64,000 nt of DNA from Pedobacter helvus (GCF_005925325.1 NZ_SRMP01000007.1:124001-188000), one strand, 5' to 3'. Positions 34,698-45,056 are shown, numbered from the stretch's first letter. The notes: generated from the sequence alone by a model not told the origin. Numbers and translations: made by a program.

Positions 34698-37193
34698 CTA
34701 ATTAATTAACATGGTCAGTGAACCTTTCTTTTTTGGCAAACCAGCACCAAAATCAATGATGTAGTAGTAGGTGTCTTCCTTTAACGATGAACCGGCAACA
34801 CGCCCATCCCAATCATTTTGGTAACCTTTTTTGCTAAATATTACGCGACCGGCTCTATCAAAAACTCTAACCAAACTTTCTGGATACATGTCAATGTTCT
34901 TGATCACCCAGAAATCGTTTACGCCATCGCCGTTTGGCGAAACCAGATTTGCGGCCGCTACAATATTGTAGTTATCGCTAACATTTAAAGTAAATTCTGT
35001 AACAGTTGCGCAACCACCTTCATTTGTAACTACTACTTTGTAAGTAGTGTTTAGCTGAGGTCTAACGGTTATTGTTGCAGTGTTTGTTGCACCAACAATA
35101 CTTCCATGAGCTTCCCATTGATAGGTGGCACCACCTGCAGCAGTTAATCTTACCGCTACACCTTTATCAACCACGTTTCCTTTATCAGAGCTGATAGTAG
35201 CTATAGGAAATGGGGAAATTTTTAGTGTAAAACTCTCTAGGTGAATATCTACTCCGCCGTTTGCAACACCGCCATTATCCTTAAGCGTAACTGTTATTAC
35301 CGGCTCTCCGGTGGTGTCGGCATTTAGGCGATAACGAATTTCGCCATTACCACTTGCTAATAGATTAACCTGCAGACTTTGAAAAACTGCTGGTTGGTTT
35401 GAACTAATTGTTGCAGTTACCGTTTGCCCTGCCTCTGGACCTGCGGTAACTCCAGAAATTGCAATTACTTTCTCTTCTGTTCCAGCGCAGGTAGTTTTGT
35501 TGCCGATAGTTGCCATGGTAGGCTTCTCATTTACATCGTTGATGCTAACCTGAAATGTTTGTTCAACACTAAAATTAGAAGAAGATGTAATCCTTACTCT
35601 CACATTGTAAACACGCTGTGCTTCAAAATCTAATATTGCATTTGTACGCAGTTGATTTCCAAAAATTTGAAATTTTGAATTATCAGCATCTCCTGTTCCA
35701 GCTACTAATGCATAAGTTACATTGGTAATACTAGCAGGTTGAGCAGCAAATTGTCCGGCAACTGTACCTAAAGGTTGATTTTCATAGAGTGTTTGTGGAG
35801 TAAAACTGATACCTGTTATAATACCAGAACCTGCCGTTACATTCACCGTATTTGAATAGATAACCGGACCACCTGGCTCTATGCCTCTAACTTTGTAATA
35901 ATAAGTTGTACCGGCAACTGCTGTGTTATCTGTATAAGTAATTACATTTTGGGCAAGGGTTGCCAAAACGTTAAAATTAACTCCATCTGTAGATCTAGCT
36001 ATTTCAAAGCCAGTTTCGGTTGTAGAATTATCTTTCCAGTTTAACCTTATTTCGTTGAGCGAAATCACATTCGCTGTTAATTCGCTTGGCACCTTACCGT
36101 AGGCAGGCGCCATTGTAACTCCCCTAAAGGTAGTATTGGTAGGTGCAGTAGCTATAAGCCTTGCCGTACCTGTCATATTCGCTGTTGGGTCCGCTTCATT
36201 TGCGGCTGTAAAACTATTGGTAAAGGCATACAATTGCGACGCACCACCTGCACTAGGATTAGCGTAAGTAGTAAAATAAAGCGTAACTCCTGTACTTGAA
36301 TAAACACCGGCGATGCTTTTAGTATTAACAGGCACTGCAATATTGCCAAAGGAAACCCAATCACTTCCACTAGCATTTGATCGATATTTTTTGATTAAGG
36401 GTGATCCGCCATTATCATCCAAAACATAAATGATGGTTCTGCCAGTAGTGGATTTAAATGCTAAAACCTGATGTGCACTTACCAATGGTGCAGCTCCGGG
36501 AATGTTGGGCGCCGTAGCAAAAGCAACCGAAGTAGTTGGCAAGTTGGCACTCGGGATAGTAGTACTTGCGTTTGGAGCAAAAACCTTAACTGCAACCGTA
36601 GGTCCGGCGCCAAGTGACGTTTCGGCAATACCAAGCACTCTGGGTGCATTTTGATCATTTGAAACCCTTGTTGAAGCTGAATTTGTACCCAATTGTTTAT
36701 ATCTAACGCCATTTTGAAAGCCGTTAAAATAGACCGCATTACCTTCTACTACGGCCGACCGAGGTGTACCTATTGCATCTGCAGTAGCCACCAAAGTTGT
36801 AGTATTTACATCGCCAGCGGCGTTAATAGTCCCTATCACAAACTGGCCAGCTTGGGCAGGATTATAACCGATAATAGATAGGGTTTCTCCATTTCTAGAA
36901 AGCACAGGGTATCCCTCCGCCTCAAAGGTACCGCCGGTGGTTAATCCTAAACCTTCTAATCCATAATTTGTACCATTAGCTGTTCTCGAAATACTGATTG
37001 TACGAACTTTCGCTCCAGTGACCGGATTATACTCGTCAATAAAAACAGGAACCCTTCCCCCATTAGCCAATGCGCTACCATCTCCGTAGCGATAAACCGT
37101 CAAATTACCTGCTGTAAACTGTGCAGACGCAGAATAACCTATACTTAGTATAGCAAGAATTAAGAGTAGCTTTTTTTTCATTCGCTTTAACAT
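34698..37193 (-). CDS. T9SS cargo with gliding-motility-type (type B) C-terminal domain
   Basis: An 831-residue protein; signal peptide best read from the second ATG (MKKKLLLILAILSIGYSASA). Domains in order: passenger domain about 25-370 (TAGNLTVYRYGDG, YFNGFQNGVRY, FRGVTMAPA) paralogous to the neighbouring type A cargo, a fibronectin III domain (about 375-460, LNWKDNSTTETGFE), a cadherin-like domain (465-560), an Ig-like domain (around 660-735), and a type B C-terminal domain from about 745 (SPNGDGVNDFW, VFDRAGRVIF, YYYIIDFG). It would be exported by T9SS and displayed at the surface. No hydrolase motif is visible, so binding or adhesion is likelier than catalysis. Confidence 0.85.
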   Translation of the reverse strand: MLKRMKKKLLLILAILSIGYSASAQFTAGNLTVYRYGDGSALANGGRVPVFIDEYNPVTGAKVRTISISRTANGTNYGLEGLGLTTGGTFEAEGYPVLSRNGETLSIIGYNPAQAGQFVIGTINAAGDVNTTTLVATADAIGTPRSAVVEGNAVYFNGFQNGVRYKQLGTNSASTRVSNDQNAPRVLGIAETSLGAGPTVAVKVFAPNASTTIPSANLPTTSVAFATAPNIPGAAPLVSAHQVLAFKSTTGRTIIYVLDDNGGSPLIKKYRSNASGSDWVSFGNIAVPVNTKSIAGVYSSTGVTLYFTTYANPSAGGASQLYAFTNSFTAANEADPTANMTGTARLIATAPTNTTFRGVTMAPAYGKVPSELTANVISLNEIRLNWKDNSTTETGFEIARSTDGVNFNVLATLAQNVITYTDNTAVAGTTYYYKVRGIEPGGPVIYSNTVNVTAGSGIITGISFTPQTLYENQPLGTVAGQFAAQPASITNVTYALVAGTGDADNSKFQIFGNQLRTNAILDFEAQRVYNVRVRITSSSNFSVEQTFQVSINDVNEKPTMATIGNKTTCAGTEEKVIAISGVTAGPEAGQTVTATISSNQPAVFQSLQVNLLASGNGEIRYRLNADTTGEPVITVTLKDNGGVANGGVDIHLESFTLKISPFPIATISSDKGNVVDKGVAVRLTAAGGATYQWEAHGSIVGATNTATITVRPQLNTTYKVVVTNEGGCATVTEFTLNVSDNYNIVAAANLVSPNGDGVNDFWVIKNIDMYPESLVRVFDRAGRVIFSKKGYQNDWDGRVAGSSLKEDTYYYIIDFGAGLPKKKGSLTMLIN

Positions 37194-37243
37194 TTAGCTT
37201 TGATAGCTACGACGATAAAAATCATCGCAGCTACAATTTTTAA

Positions 37244-38323
37244 TTATTTTACGCCATCCAAAATACCTTGGTAGGCAGCTTTTCTACTGTAATTATCATC
37301 AAAAGGAAGTGGCCAATCTGGACGCTTATACTCTCCTCTGATCCAACTATCTGCATCGCCAACGTTCCATGTGGTAATCCCAAATTGTTGATTTTTAGGA
37401 ATAGCATTATAGGTACGAACAATGTATTCGTATTTGGCCTTTTGTTGTTCTGCTAAACCGGCGCTGTAAGTTAAGTCTTGGATGTTATCGGGGTTCATCG
37501 CAATATCCAATTCTGCGATGTGCACCCTTAAACCGGTTGCAGCCGCTGTAGTAATAGCTGCCGAAAGATTAGCGTTAGATTGTGTATATCGGGTGTGCAT
37601 TTGCATGCCAATGCCATGAATAGGAACCCCTTTTTGAATTAAACTATTTACTAGGTTAATAATTGCTGTCCTCTTAGTTGGGCCATATTCATGTCCGTAA
37701 TCGTTATAGAACAATAAGGCATCGGGGTCTGCTTGATGAGCATAAATGAAGCTTTTCTCAATAAACTCTGGACCCAACTTTTGTAACCAAATGCTTTCTG
37801 GCCTTAGTGAACCATTTTCTGCAATTGCCTCGTTCACTACGTCCCAAGAAGTAACTTTACCTTTATAACGCGTTACAACTGCAGTGATATGATCCTTCAA
37901 CAACTTATCCCATGCAGCGGCATCACCCTGAAAGTTTAATACCCATGCTGGTGGATTTTTATGCCAGATCAAGGTATGGCCGTGTACACGCTTACCGTTT
38001 TGTTGGGCAAAATCGACTAAATAATCTGCTTCTGTCCAAGTATAGGTATTTTCAGATGGATGTAATTGCGCAAACTTCATCGCATTCTCTGAAGTAAGAC
38101 TATTAAATTCCTTAATCACTACATTACGGTAAGCCGTGTTTTGTCGAAACAAGCTATTATTTACCGCTGCACCAAATTTGAATGGCAATGCCTTTTGCAA
38201 CGTAATACTTTCATCAACCGGAATGGTTAACTCCGGTGACGGGAACACCGGATCGTCTTGGCCTTTTAGGCATCCTCCAAAAATTAAACCGAGCGTAACT
38301 ATTAATATGCTATACTTTTTCAT
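37244..38323 (-). CDS. GH10 endo-beta-1,4-xylanase lipoprotein (first copy)
   Basis: A 359-residue lipoprotein (lipobox in IFGGCLKG, Cys18). The compact GH10 barrel has HGHTLIWHKNPP, the acid/base glutamate in WDVVNEAIAENG (Glu165), LFYNDYGHEYG and the nucleophile in HIAELDIAM (Glu271). It hydrolyses internal xylan linkages, probably at the cell surface given the lipid anchor. It lies 61 bases after the GH2 gene and shares the operon of the two SusC/SusD pairs, the usual position of xylanase in Bacteroidota xylan loci. Confidence 0.95.
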   Translation of the reverse strand: MKKYSILIVTLGLIFGGCLKGQDDPVFPSPELTIPVDESITLQKALPFKFGAAVNNSLFRQNTAYRNVVIKEFNSLTSENAMKFAQLHPSENTYTWTEADYLVDFAQQNGKRVHGHTLIWHKNPPAWVLNFQGDAAAWDKLLKDHITAVVTRYKGKVTSWDVVNEAIAENGSLRPESIWLQKLGPEFIEKSFIYAHQADPDALLFYNDYGHEYGPTKRTAIINLVNSLIQKGVPIHGIGMQMHTRYTQSNANLSAAITTAAATGLRVHIAELDIAMNPDNIQDLTYSAGLAEQQKAKYEYIVRTYNAIPKNQQFGITTWNVGDADSWIRGEYKRPDWPLPFDDNYSRKAAYQGILDGVK

Positions 38324-38384
38324 TGTACTTCGTATTTGAGATATGAGTATTGAGATTATTTACTAATCCACTACCCCTAATTCC

Positions 38385-40205
38385 TTATTTATATTTAGCT
38401 GCTGTTTGATCGTAGAAATCTTTAAGCACAAAAAATGCTTTTTTCTTCTTTCCAGTTTCAGAAATCAATCCTTTTCTATTCCAAAAATCTTGGAAGAACG
38501 GGTGCTGTCTACGAGGCGAACGGAAATCTGTCAAGATCCATGGGGTCATGCCCCTTAAACCACTCATTGTATTCATAAAAGGGATTTGATGTTTGTATAA
38601 CGATTCCTGAAATTCTTCAGACCATCGGGTATCTTCATCTGCATGATATCCAGCCAATGCGTCACCTCCAACTTCTGTGATGATTACCGGCTTGTTATAT
38701 TTGATATCGAATTTATATTTAGACAGTTCTTTAGGTAACTCCCAGTACCAACCACCGTATTGATTAAAACTTACCAAGTCTAGCTTTTCGCCAAGTGGAT
38801 CATCTACAATTACATTGAAACCTTTACGGTGAACTTCTAAAGCTGCTCCAACCAAACGAGTTTGATCCAACTCTCTCACCTTATCTGCCAGTTTACTCAT
38901 GAATTTGAAACGAGGTTCGCCAAGTGGCGTTTCGTTACCAATTGACCAGATAATTACAGCTGCCCTGTTCTTATCACGTTCGATCATATCGCTCAACTGC
39001 TTTTCTGCATTTTGGTAAGTGTTTGGATTTTCCCAAGAAATTGTCCAATACACAGGAACTTCGGCCCATACCAACAAGCCCATTTCATCTGCCAAACGGT
39101 TCATTTGCTCGTTGTGGGTATAGTGTGCTAACCTTACATAGTTACAGTTCAATTCTTTTGCCCATTGTAGCATCATACGCATATCTCCTTCGCCACGTAA
39201 GCGTCCCTGTATCAATGGATTTTCATCATGCATAGAAATTCCTCTTAAAAAGATAGATTTTCCATTTAACAAGATGTCTTGACCACGAGTTTCTATGGTT
39301 CTGAAACCAATTTTTTCATCAACCTTATCTGTAGCAGAAGTGATACTTACCTGATAAAGTTTAGGATTTTCTGGGCTCCATAAGTTCAGCTTTTTTACTG
39401 GAATATTTATTTTGGCTATACCTGACGCATCGGTTTTTGCCGTAGTTTTCAGGCCAGCTTCTGGAATATCTACGGTTACAGTTTGGCCCGCGGCAGCATT
39501 GCTCAGTTTCACAAAACCCTCTATCTGTTTCGGATTGCTACGGCTCAGTTGCACCTTATAGTCTAAGATGTAGTCGCTTGGCAGTTCAGCTAAAAGCACA
39601 TCACGGGTAATTCCGCCATAATTCCACCAATCTGTATTTACTGTTGGGATTTCATCTTGTTTACGGGTGTTATCTGCCTTTACCACTACAAAGTTCTCCC
39701 CATCTTTCAACTTACCGGTAACATCAAACTGAAATGGTGTAAAGCCACCTTTGTGTACCCCTAATTTTTTACCGTTTAAATATACGTGAGCTTCATAATT
39801 AACTGCACCGAAGTACAAAACGTATTTTTTATCAGTTGCTGGGTTGGCTATAAACTTTTGTCTTAGCCAAATGGTACCTTCATAAAACTGTAGTTTTTCG
39901 ACTTGAGAATTCCAGTCGCCGGGAATTTTCATAGTTGGCGATAAGTCGAAATTATATTCAATCAGTTCTGATTTATTCATCTGCTCACGATCGTCGTAAA
40001 AGCCACCCTTGCCAGATTTAGTTTGATCAAAAGGCTCATGCCTATAATCATAATAGCCCATTTCGTAAGGGTCAATAATGTAGTTCCATCTTCCATTTAG
40101 GCTAATGTGCTTACGCCCAAAGATGTTTTGCACCAATTGTGCATTGGCAGAAAAGAAAGTCACGGAAAGTAGTAAGAGTAGAAGATATTTATTTAGCTTA
40201 ATCAT
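38385..40205 (-). CDS. GH2 enzyme, probable beta-glucuronidase
   Basis: A 606-residue secreted GH2 protein: signal peptide (to A22), sugar-binding sandwich (ISLNGRWNYIIDP, HVYLNGKKLG), Ig-like domain, and TIM barrel with GISMHDENPL, the acid/base in SIGNETPLG (Glu425) and the nucleophile in IITEVGGDA (Glu511). The segment FWNRKGLI supplies Asn576 and Lys578, the N-x-K pair that binds the glucuronate carboxylate in beta-glucuronidases, which is why that activity is preferred over beta-galactosidase or mannosidase. Xylan side chains are normally alpha-linked glucuronic acid, so a beta-specific enzyme here is a little unexpected. It follows SusD by 9 bases. Confidence 0.85.
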   Translation of the reverse strand: MIKLNKYLLLLLLSVTFFSANAQLVQNIFGRKHISLNGRWNYIIDPYEMGYYDYRHEPFDQTKSGKGGFYDDREQMNKSELIEYNFDLSPTMKIPGDWNSQVEKLQFYEGTIWLRQKFIANPATDKKYVLYFGAVNYEAHVYLNGKKLGVHKGGFTPFQFDVTGKLKDGENFVVVKADNTRKQDEIPTVNTDWWNYGGITRDVLLAELPSDYILDYKVQLSRSNPKQIEGFVKLSNAAAGQTVTVDIPEAGLKTTAKTDASGIAKINIPVKKLNLWSPENPKLYQVSITSATDKVDEKIGFRTIETRGQDILLNGKSIFLRGISMHDENPLIQGRLRGEGDMRMMLQWAKELNCNYVRLAHYTHNEQMNRLADEMGLLVWAEVPVYWTISWENPNTYQNAEKQLSDMIERDKNRAAVIIWSIGNETPLGEPRFKFMSKLADKVRELDQTRLVGAALEVHRKGFNVIVDDPLGEKLDLVSFNQYGGWYWELPKELSKYKFDIKYNKPVIITEVGGDALAGYHADEDTRWSEEFQESLYKHQIPFMNTMSGLRGMTPWILTDFRSPRRQHPFFQDFWNRKGLISETGKKKKAFFVLKDFYDQTAAKYK

Positions 40206-40214
40206 AATAAAATT

Positions 40215-41963
40215 TTAATAGCCTGTGTTTTGTATCAATGCTGGTTGACGATTAACTGTGTTTTGTGAAAATGGATATAGGTAGTTTTTTTCTGAAAAAA
40301 TTCGTTTTTCGACCTCAAAACGGGTATAGCTAGTTGCACCACTTCCATCTACAACTATGCGCATACCAGTTACGGGTTTGTTTAGGTAAAGCTCGCCTTG
40401 TTTCCATCTCCGCACATCGAAGAAACGGTGTCCTTCGAAGCAAAGTTCTACCCTACGTTCGTTGTGAATACGCTCCCTAATTGCTTCTTTAGTTAGAGCG
40501 ACGTAACCATTTCCATTTGCGTTGGTGGTTTGTAGTGCAGGCATGGCGACGCCAGTACGTCCTCTCACTAAATTTACCGCCCTTAAAACTTCAGTTGCCG
40601 CCGCTGTACCTTGTGCTTCGTTAAGTGCTTCGGCATAATTCAGCAATATTTCCGAGTAACGCATTACCACCCACGGGCGGCGAGCCAAAGTGTTAGATGC
40701 TTGGTTCCAAGTAGCAGACTCGCTTAAGAACTTACGCATATAATAACCCGTTCGGGTAGCGTTGATATTCCTGTTTAAACCATCGGCGCCACCAACATAA
40801 GTTTGTACAATTTTATTCTTAAAAGTACGTCCATTGTAGTTAATAGTTAATGCAAAACGAGGATCTCTGTTGACGTATGGATTGGTTTCGACATACATCG
40901 TGTTGGTAGGATCTGTAATTAACTTACCGTTGGTTGTTTCAAAAGCATCAACCATTTCTTGCGTAGGATTGGTTCTACCTGTAGCACCATCAAAGCTAAT
41001 TGGTGCTTGCTGCGTTTCTATATCATTACGGTTTTGAGCTCTCGTAGCAAAAAGCACCTCCACATTGTATGGATCCGCCCCGAAGTTAAACACATTGGTA
41101 TAATTGGTCCGCAAACTGTGGACATTCAAATCTATGATCGCTTTTGCTGCGTTTGCCGCTTGCTGCCAAGTAATTCCACTCTGCGCTGCAAACTGCGGGC
41201 TAGCTGCATACAGTAACATTCTAGATTTCAATCCCATTGCAGCAGTTTTAGTGGCACGTCCGTAATCGCCCGTACGCCAAGCATATTTATTAGCAGTAGT
41301 CTCTCTGGTAAACACAGGAATATTGGTTGCAATAGCTTTGTCGCAGTCGGCAATAATTTGATCTAAGCATTCTTGGTAAGAGTTTTTAGGAAGATTTAAA
41401 TTTTCTTCTCTATCGAAAACACGCGTAGCTAAAGTCACAGCACCGTATCGTTTTACCAACTCAAAATGGAATAGCGCTCGTAAAAAATAGGCCTGACCTT
41501 CTAACCTACTTTTGTCCTCTGCTACAGTCAACCCATCCGTTGGAATAATTTCGGCATTCGGCAGATTTGCTAAAAATAGGTTTACCTTCCTTAAACCTTC
41601 GTAAAGATTATTGTACTCGTCATCAACTGTACGCACTGGTCCCCAGGTACCATTATTAAAAATGCTTAACGTAGCGTTAACGCCAGAGTTTACCGCTTCA
41701 TCGCTTCCAGAAGCTAGCATTCCACCATTGCCGTCAATGCTAAACCCCTCTGGGATATTGAAATAGGCATTATTTAAAACACCACGAGCATAAGCGTCGT
41801 TTGCCCATACTTGCTCGCCTGTAATAGCGCCATCTGTAATGCTGCCATCTTGCAGAAATGTTTTTTTACAGGATGAATAACTTAAGCCGAAGATTGCCAC
41901 CAGTAAAACTCTCAAAAACGACTTCATATATTTTCTAAATGATTGCTTATTTTTCATTGCCAT
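40215..41963 (-). CDS. SusD-family glycan-binding lipoprotein (locus 2, second pair)
   Basis: A 582-residue SusD/RagB protein with lipobox in SYSSCKKTF and the helical repeats and C-terminal NERRVELCFEGHRFFDVRRW signature. It starts 5 bases after its SusC. In the tandem arrangement it corresponds by position to XusD of the Prevotella xylan locus. Several in-frame ATGs precede the signal peptide; MKSFLRVLL (38 bases inside) could also be the start. Confidence 0.94.
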   Translation of the reverse strand: MAMKNKQSFRKYMKSFLRVLLVAIFGLSYSSCKKTFLQDGSITDGAITGEQVWANDAYARGVLNNAYFNIPEGFSIDGNGGMLASGSDEAVNSGVNATLSIFNNGTWGPVRTVDDEYNNLYEGLRKVNLFLANLPNAEIIPTDGLTVAEDKSRLEGQAYFLRALFHFELVKRYGAVTLATRVFDREENLNLPKNSYQECLDQIIADCDKAIATNIPVFTRETTANKYAWRTGDYGRATKTAAMGLKSRMLLYAASPQFAAQSGITWQQAANAAKAIIDLNVHSLRTNYTNVFNFGADPYNVEVLFATRAQNRNDIETQQAPISFDGATGRTNPTQEMVDAFETTNGKLITDPTNTMYVETNPYVNRDPRFALTINYNGRTFKNKIVQTYVGGADGLNRNINATRTGYYMRKFLSESATWNQASNTLARRPWVVMRYSEILLNYAEALNEAQGTAAATEVLRAVNLVRGRTGVAMPALQTTNANGNGYVALTKEAIRERIHNERRVELCFEGHRFFDVRRWKQGELYLNKPVTGMRIVVDGSGATSYTRFEVEKRIFSEKNYLYPFSQNTVNRQPALIQNTGY

Positions 41964-41968
41964 TTTCC

Positions 41969-44900
41969 TTAAAATTTTAGATTTAAACCAAGAGCAAAAG
42001 TGGCCAATGCTGGATAGGAAGAATTGTAACCAGCTTCAGGTATTTCGGCGTCAATTGGCAAACCATTTAGCTTATCGAAAGTGAATAAGTTGTAGCCACT
42101 CACAAAAAACCTACATTGCGAAATTTTCAATTTCTTAATTGTACTGGCAGGTAATGAATAACCAAGTTCTACATGCTTTAGACGTAGAAAATCTCCGCTA
42201 CGCAACCAAAAATCCGAGTTCTGCGTATTGTTAACTCTATCTGCTATGGTTAAACGAGGATACAATGCCTCTTCAGGGTTTGCTTGTGTCCAACGGTAGG
42301 CACTAAATTGATTGATGTAGCCAGTATTCGATGTTCCACCATTTACCAACGTATTGATCTGAATGGTTCTTCCGGCAACTCCTTGAAATAAGAAATTGAC
42401 ATCAAAGCCTTTGTATTTTGCCGAACCGCCGAAACCGTAATAAGACGTTGGAATATCAGAATAATCAGTACTTACAAAATCTAGGTTATCGATCACACCA
42501 TCATTATTAATGTCTTTATACCGGATATCGCCGGGTTTTACACTACCAGAAAAACGTTGGATCGGTGCTGCTGCAATCTTTTCCTCGCTCTGAAATAGGC
42601 CTTGCGATATTAAAAACCTGCGCACTGTACCCGTACCACTAAGCACTCCACCAATCGGATAGCCAATCTGAGTTTGATATTTTGGCAAACCCGCTTCTTC
42701 ATTTAAATGAATGACTTTACTTTTGGCGTAAGTATAATTTCCAAATAAGCCAAATGTAAATTCGCTGATGGTTTTGCTGTAATTTAAATTAGTTTCAAAA
42801 CCTTGATATTGGGCTTCACCAGCATTGATGTTAACTAGGGTTTGGCCAACGATGGTTGGCGACAAGTCTGTAGTTAATAAATTGGTTCTGTTTTCTCTAA
42901 ATAAATCTGCTGTAATGGATAATGATTGTTTTAAGAACTGCGCATCGAAACCTACGCTAGATTTAACTGCTTTTTCCCAAGTAAGGTTAGGATTAGCGGC
43001 ATCTAACTGTTCGGTGTTGGGCACCGCACTAAAACCAGTACCAAAAAAATATTGCGTACCACCACGGGTGAAGTAGTTATTGAATGCAAACCGGCGGGAA
43101 GCGCCAATGGCTTCGTATCCGACTAAACCATGTGATCCACGAATTTTTAGGTAATCAATTACTTTATTTCCTTTTAAGAAGCTTTCTTCACTTGCTATCC
43201 ACCCGGCAGCAATTGCGGGAAACCAACCAAAACGTTTACCAGGCCTAAAATTTTGAGAACCTGAATAAGTGGCATTGGCATCAATAAAATACCTTTGTTG
43301 GTATCCGTAAGATAAACGGTTGCTAATTCCCTCTCTTCTATCATCTAAGCGACTAGCAGATGCAGAAACCGCTCTTTGAAAACGAGTAGAGAATTTAAAC
43401 GAATGATTGCTAAAAGTTCTGTCATAATCAAAACCACCCCAAAATTCGTTATTGCGCAAGTTATCACTGAAAGTGCTAGCAGCGTAATTTAACGGCGTTT
43501 CTGTACCGTAACCTTGGTAGCTATTGCCTCCTTGCCACTCATAAGCTATGTAATTTTGAGTGAAACCGCTAGTATACAAACCCGTCATATCATAGGTGTA
43601 GGCAGCGTTCAAAGATAATCCTTCCAAAATACCATCTAACTTTTGACGGACTGTCATCGTGGCCAGTAAGGTACGGTAGACGTCTGTTATGTTTCCTCGT
43701 GCCTGCAACATCGCCAAAGGATTAGTTCTGAACAACGAACTACCACCGTAACTGCCATTCGGGTTAAGTAATGGAAAGGCATTTGCGGGAGTATTAAAGA
43801 TGGTATTAAGAAACGAAGTATTACCATCTCTAGGATAACGGAGATTAGAAACCCTACCGCCAACGTCTAAAGTAACATCTAGGTTTTTATTGATGTGCAA
43901 ATCCAAGTTGGTACGGAAGTTATATCTCCTAAAATTCGTATTGGAATTATAATTTGGGGTTTCTCCACCTTTGTATAATCCGTCTTGATCATAAACACTT
44001 ACCGAAGTAAAATATCTTGCAAAGGCATTACCTCCACTTACTGTAGCAACGTAGCGCTGTACAGGAGAAGCCTTTTTCAAAAATTCTGAAGGATAATCTA
44101 CGTCTGGGTATAAATAGGGATCAGACTTCGTGTAATATCCAATAAGTTGGTTTTGACTGTATTGGGGTGCCTGACCATCGTTTTGGCGTGCTTCATTATA
44201 CAGATACGCATGTGCATATGCGTTTAATGGATTAATCAGGGTAGTTGGTGTCTGTAAACCGCCTTGCGCATCAAAAGTTACTTTGGTTGCACTTGCACTA
44301 CCACGTTTGGTAACTACATAAATTACGCCGTTTGCGGCATACATTCCATACCAAGAAAGTGAAGCAGCATCCTTCAGCACGCTAATACTTTCAATTTCGT
44401 TCAAATCCATATCCACAAAGTCGCGAGCTACACCATCAACCAGTACTAAAGGCGATGCGCTGTTGTTGGAAGAACGTCCACGGATTAAAAATGAAGCGTC
44501 ATCTGTTCCTGGTCTGTTGCCCGTTTGTTGGATATGCAGGCCAGACAAACGACCTGTTAACGCATTGTTTAAAGTAGATAACGGCAACTGTGGTAAATCG
44601 CTATTATTTACAGTGGTAATAGTAGCGGTTACTTCACGTTTCTTTCTTACACCAAATGGGATGTAAACGTCATCATCATCTCCGGCATCAATCAAAGATT
44701 TAACCAATACAATTGGTTCGGCTTCCTTAATATCTAAAGCCGCTTTATATTGGGTATTGTATCCCGGCATTTTAAATACCAAACGATCGTTACCGTTAAT
44801 TTCGATATTAAATTTACCATCCTTATCAGTAGTAACGCCGCTGGTTCGCTCTTGCACCAAAATGGTTGCTCCTGCTACGGGCTTACCATCCTGATCTACT

Positions 44901-45004
44901 AGCTTGCCTTTTACCGTTAGCGTTTCCGCTTGTGCCCACGCTAGTTGCGATAAGACAAGACTAATGAATGAAAGTATTATAAATCTGGTTAGAAATCTCT
45001 TCAT
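41969..45004 (-). CDS. SusC-family TonB-dependent transporter (locus 2, second pair)
   Basis: A 1011-residue transporter: signal peptide (to about A24), carboxypeptidase-like domain (29-105, VKGKLVDQDGKPVAGATI), an unusual acidic linker GDDDDVYIPFGVRKK in place of the common TonB-box phrase, a plug with ANGVIYVVTKRGS and a barrel ending in FALGLNLKF. It pairs with the SusD downstream and differs strongly from the other two SusC proteins here, so it probably takes up another product size or decoration of the same polysaccharide. By position it matches XusC. Confidence 0.95.
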   Translation of the reverse strand: MKRFLTRFIILSFISLVLSQLAWAQAETLTVKGKLVDQDGKPVAGATILVQERTSGVTTDKDGKFNIEINGNDRLVFKMPGYNTQYKAALDIKEAEPIVLVKSLIDAGDDDDVYIPFGVRKKREVTATITTVNNSDLPQLPLSTLNNALTGRLSGLHIQQTGNRPGTDDASFLIRGRSSNNSASPLVLVDGVARDFVDMDLNEIESISVLKDAASLSWYGMYAANGVIYVVTKRGSASATKVTFDAQGGLQTPTTLINPLNAYAHAYLYNEARQNDGQAPQYSQNQLIGYYTKSDPYLYPDVDYPSEFLKKASPVQRYVATVSGGNAFARYFTSVSVYDQDGLYKGGETPNYNSNTNFRRYNFRTNLDLHINKNLDVTLDVGGRVSNLRYPRDGNTSFLNTIFNTPANAFPLLNPNGSYGGSSLFRTNPLAMLQARGNITDVYRTLLATMTVRQKLDGILEGLSLNAAYTYDMTGLYTSGFTQNYIAYEWQGGNSYQGYGTETPLNYAASTFSDNLRNNEFWGGFDYDRTFSNHSFKFSTRFQRAVSASASRLDDRREGISNRLSYGYQQRYFIDANATYSGSQNFRPGKRFGWFPAIAAGWIASEESFLKGNKVIDYLKIRGSHGLVGYEAIGASRRFAFNNYFTRGGTQYFFGTGFSAVPNTEQLDAANPNLTWEKAVKSSVGFDAQFLKQSLSITADLFRENRTNLLTTDLSPTIVGQTLVNINAGEAQYQGFETNLNYSKTISEFTFGLFGNYTYAKSKVIHLNEEAGLPKYQTQIGYPIGGVLSGTGTVRRFLISQGLFQSEEKIAAAPIQRFSGSVKPGDIRYKDINNDGVIDNLDFVSTDYSDIPTSYYGFGGSAKYKGFDVNFLFQGVAGRTIQINTLVNGGTSNTGYINQFSAYRWTQANPEEALYPRLTIADRVNNTQNSDFWLRSGDFLRLKHVELGYSLPASTIKKLKISQCRFFVSGYNLFTFDKLNGLPIDAEIPEAGYNSSYPALATFALGLNLKF

Positions 45005-45021
45005 ATTTTTATATTGTTTGG

Positions 45022-45056
45022 GTTATGAGTTATCAGTTACGAGTTGTGAGATAATG
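45022..45056. repeat. Degenerate 7-bp tandem repeat
   Basis: Five heptamers in a row, GTTATGA, GTTATCA, GTTACGA, GTTGTGA and a poorer GATAATG, in the 124-base gap between a SusD and the next SusC. A partly complementary pyrimidine-rich stretch (around 45088-45115, with AACTTAT and AACTTTT) follows, so the transcript could fold back on itself here. Confidence 0.6.
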
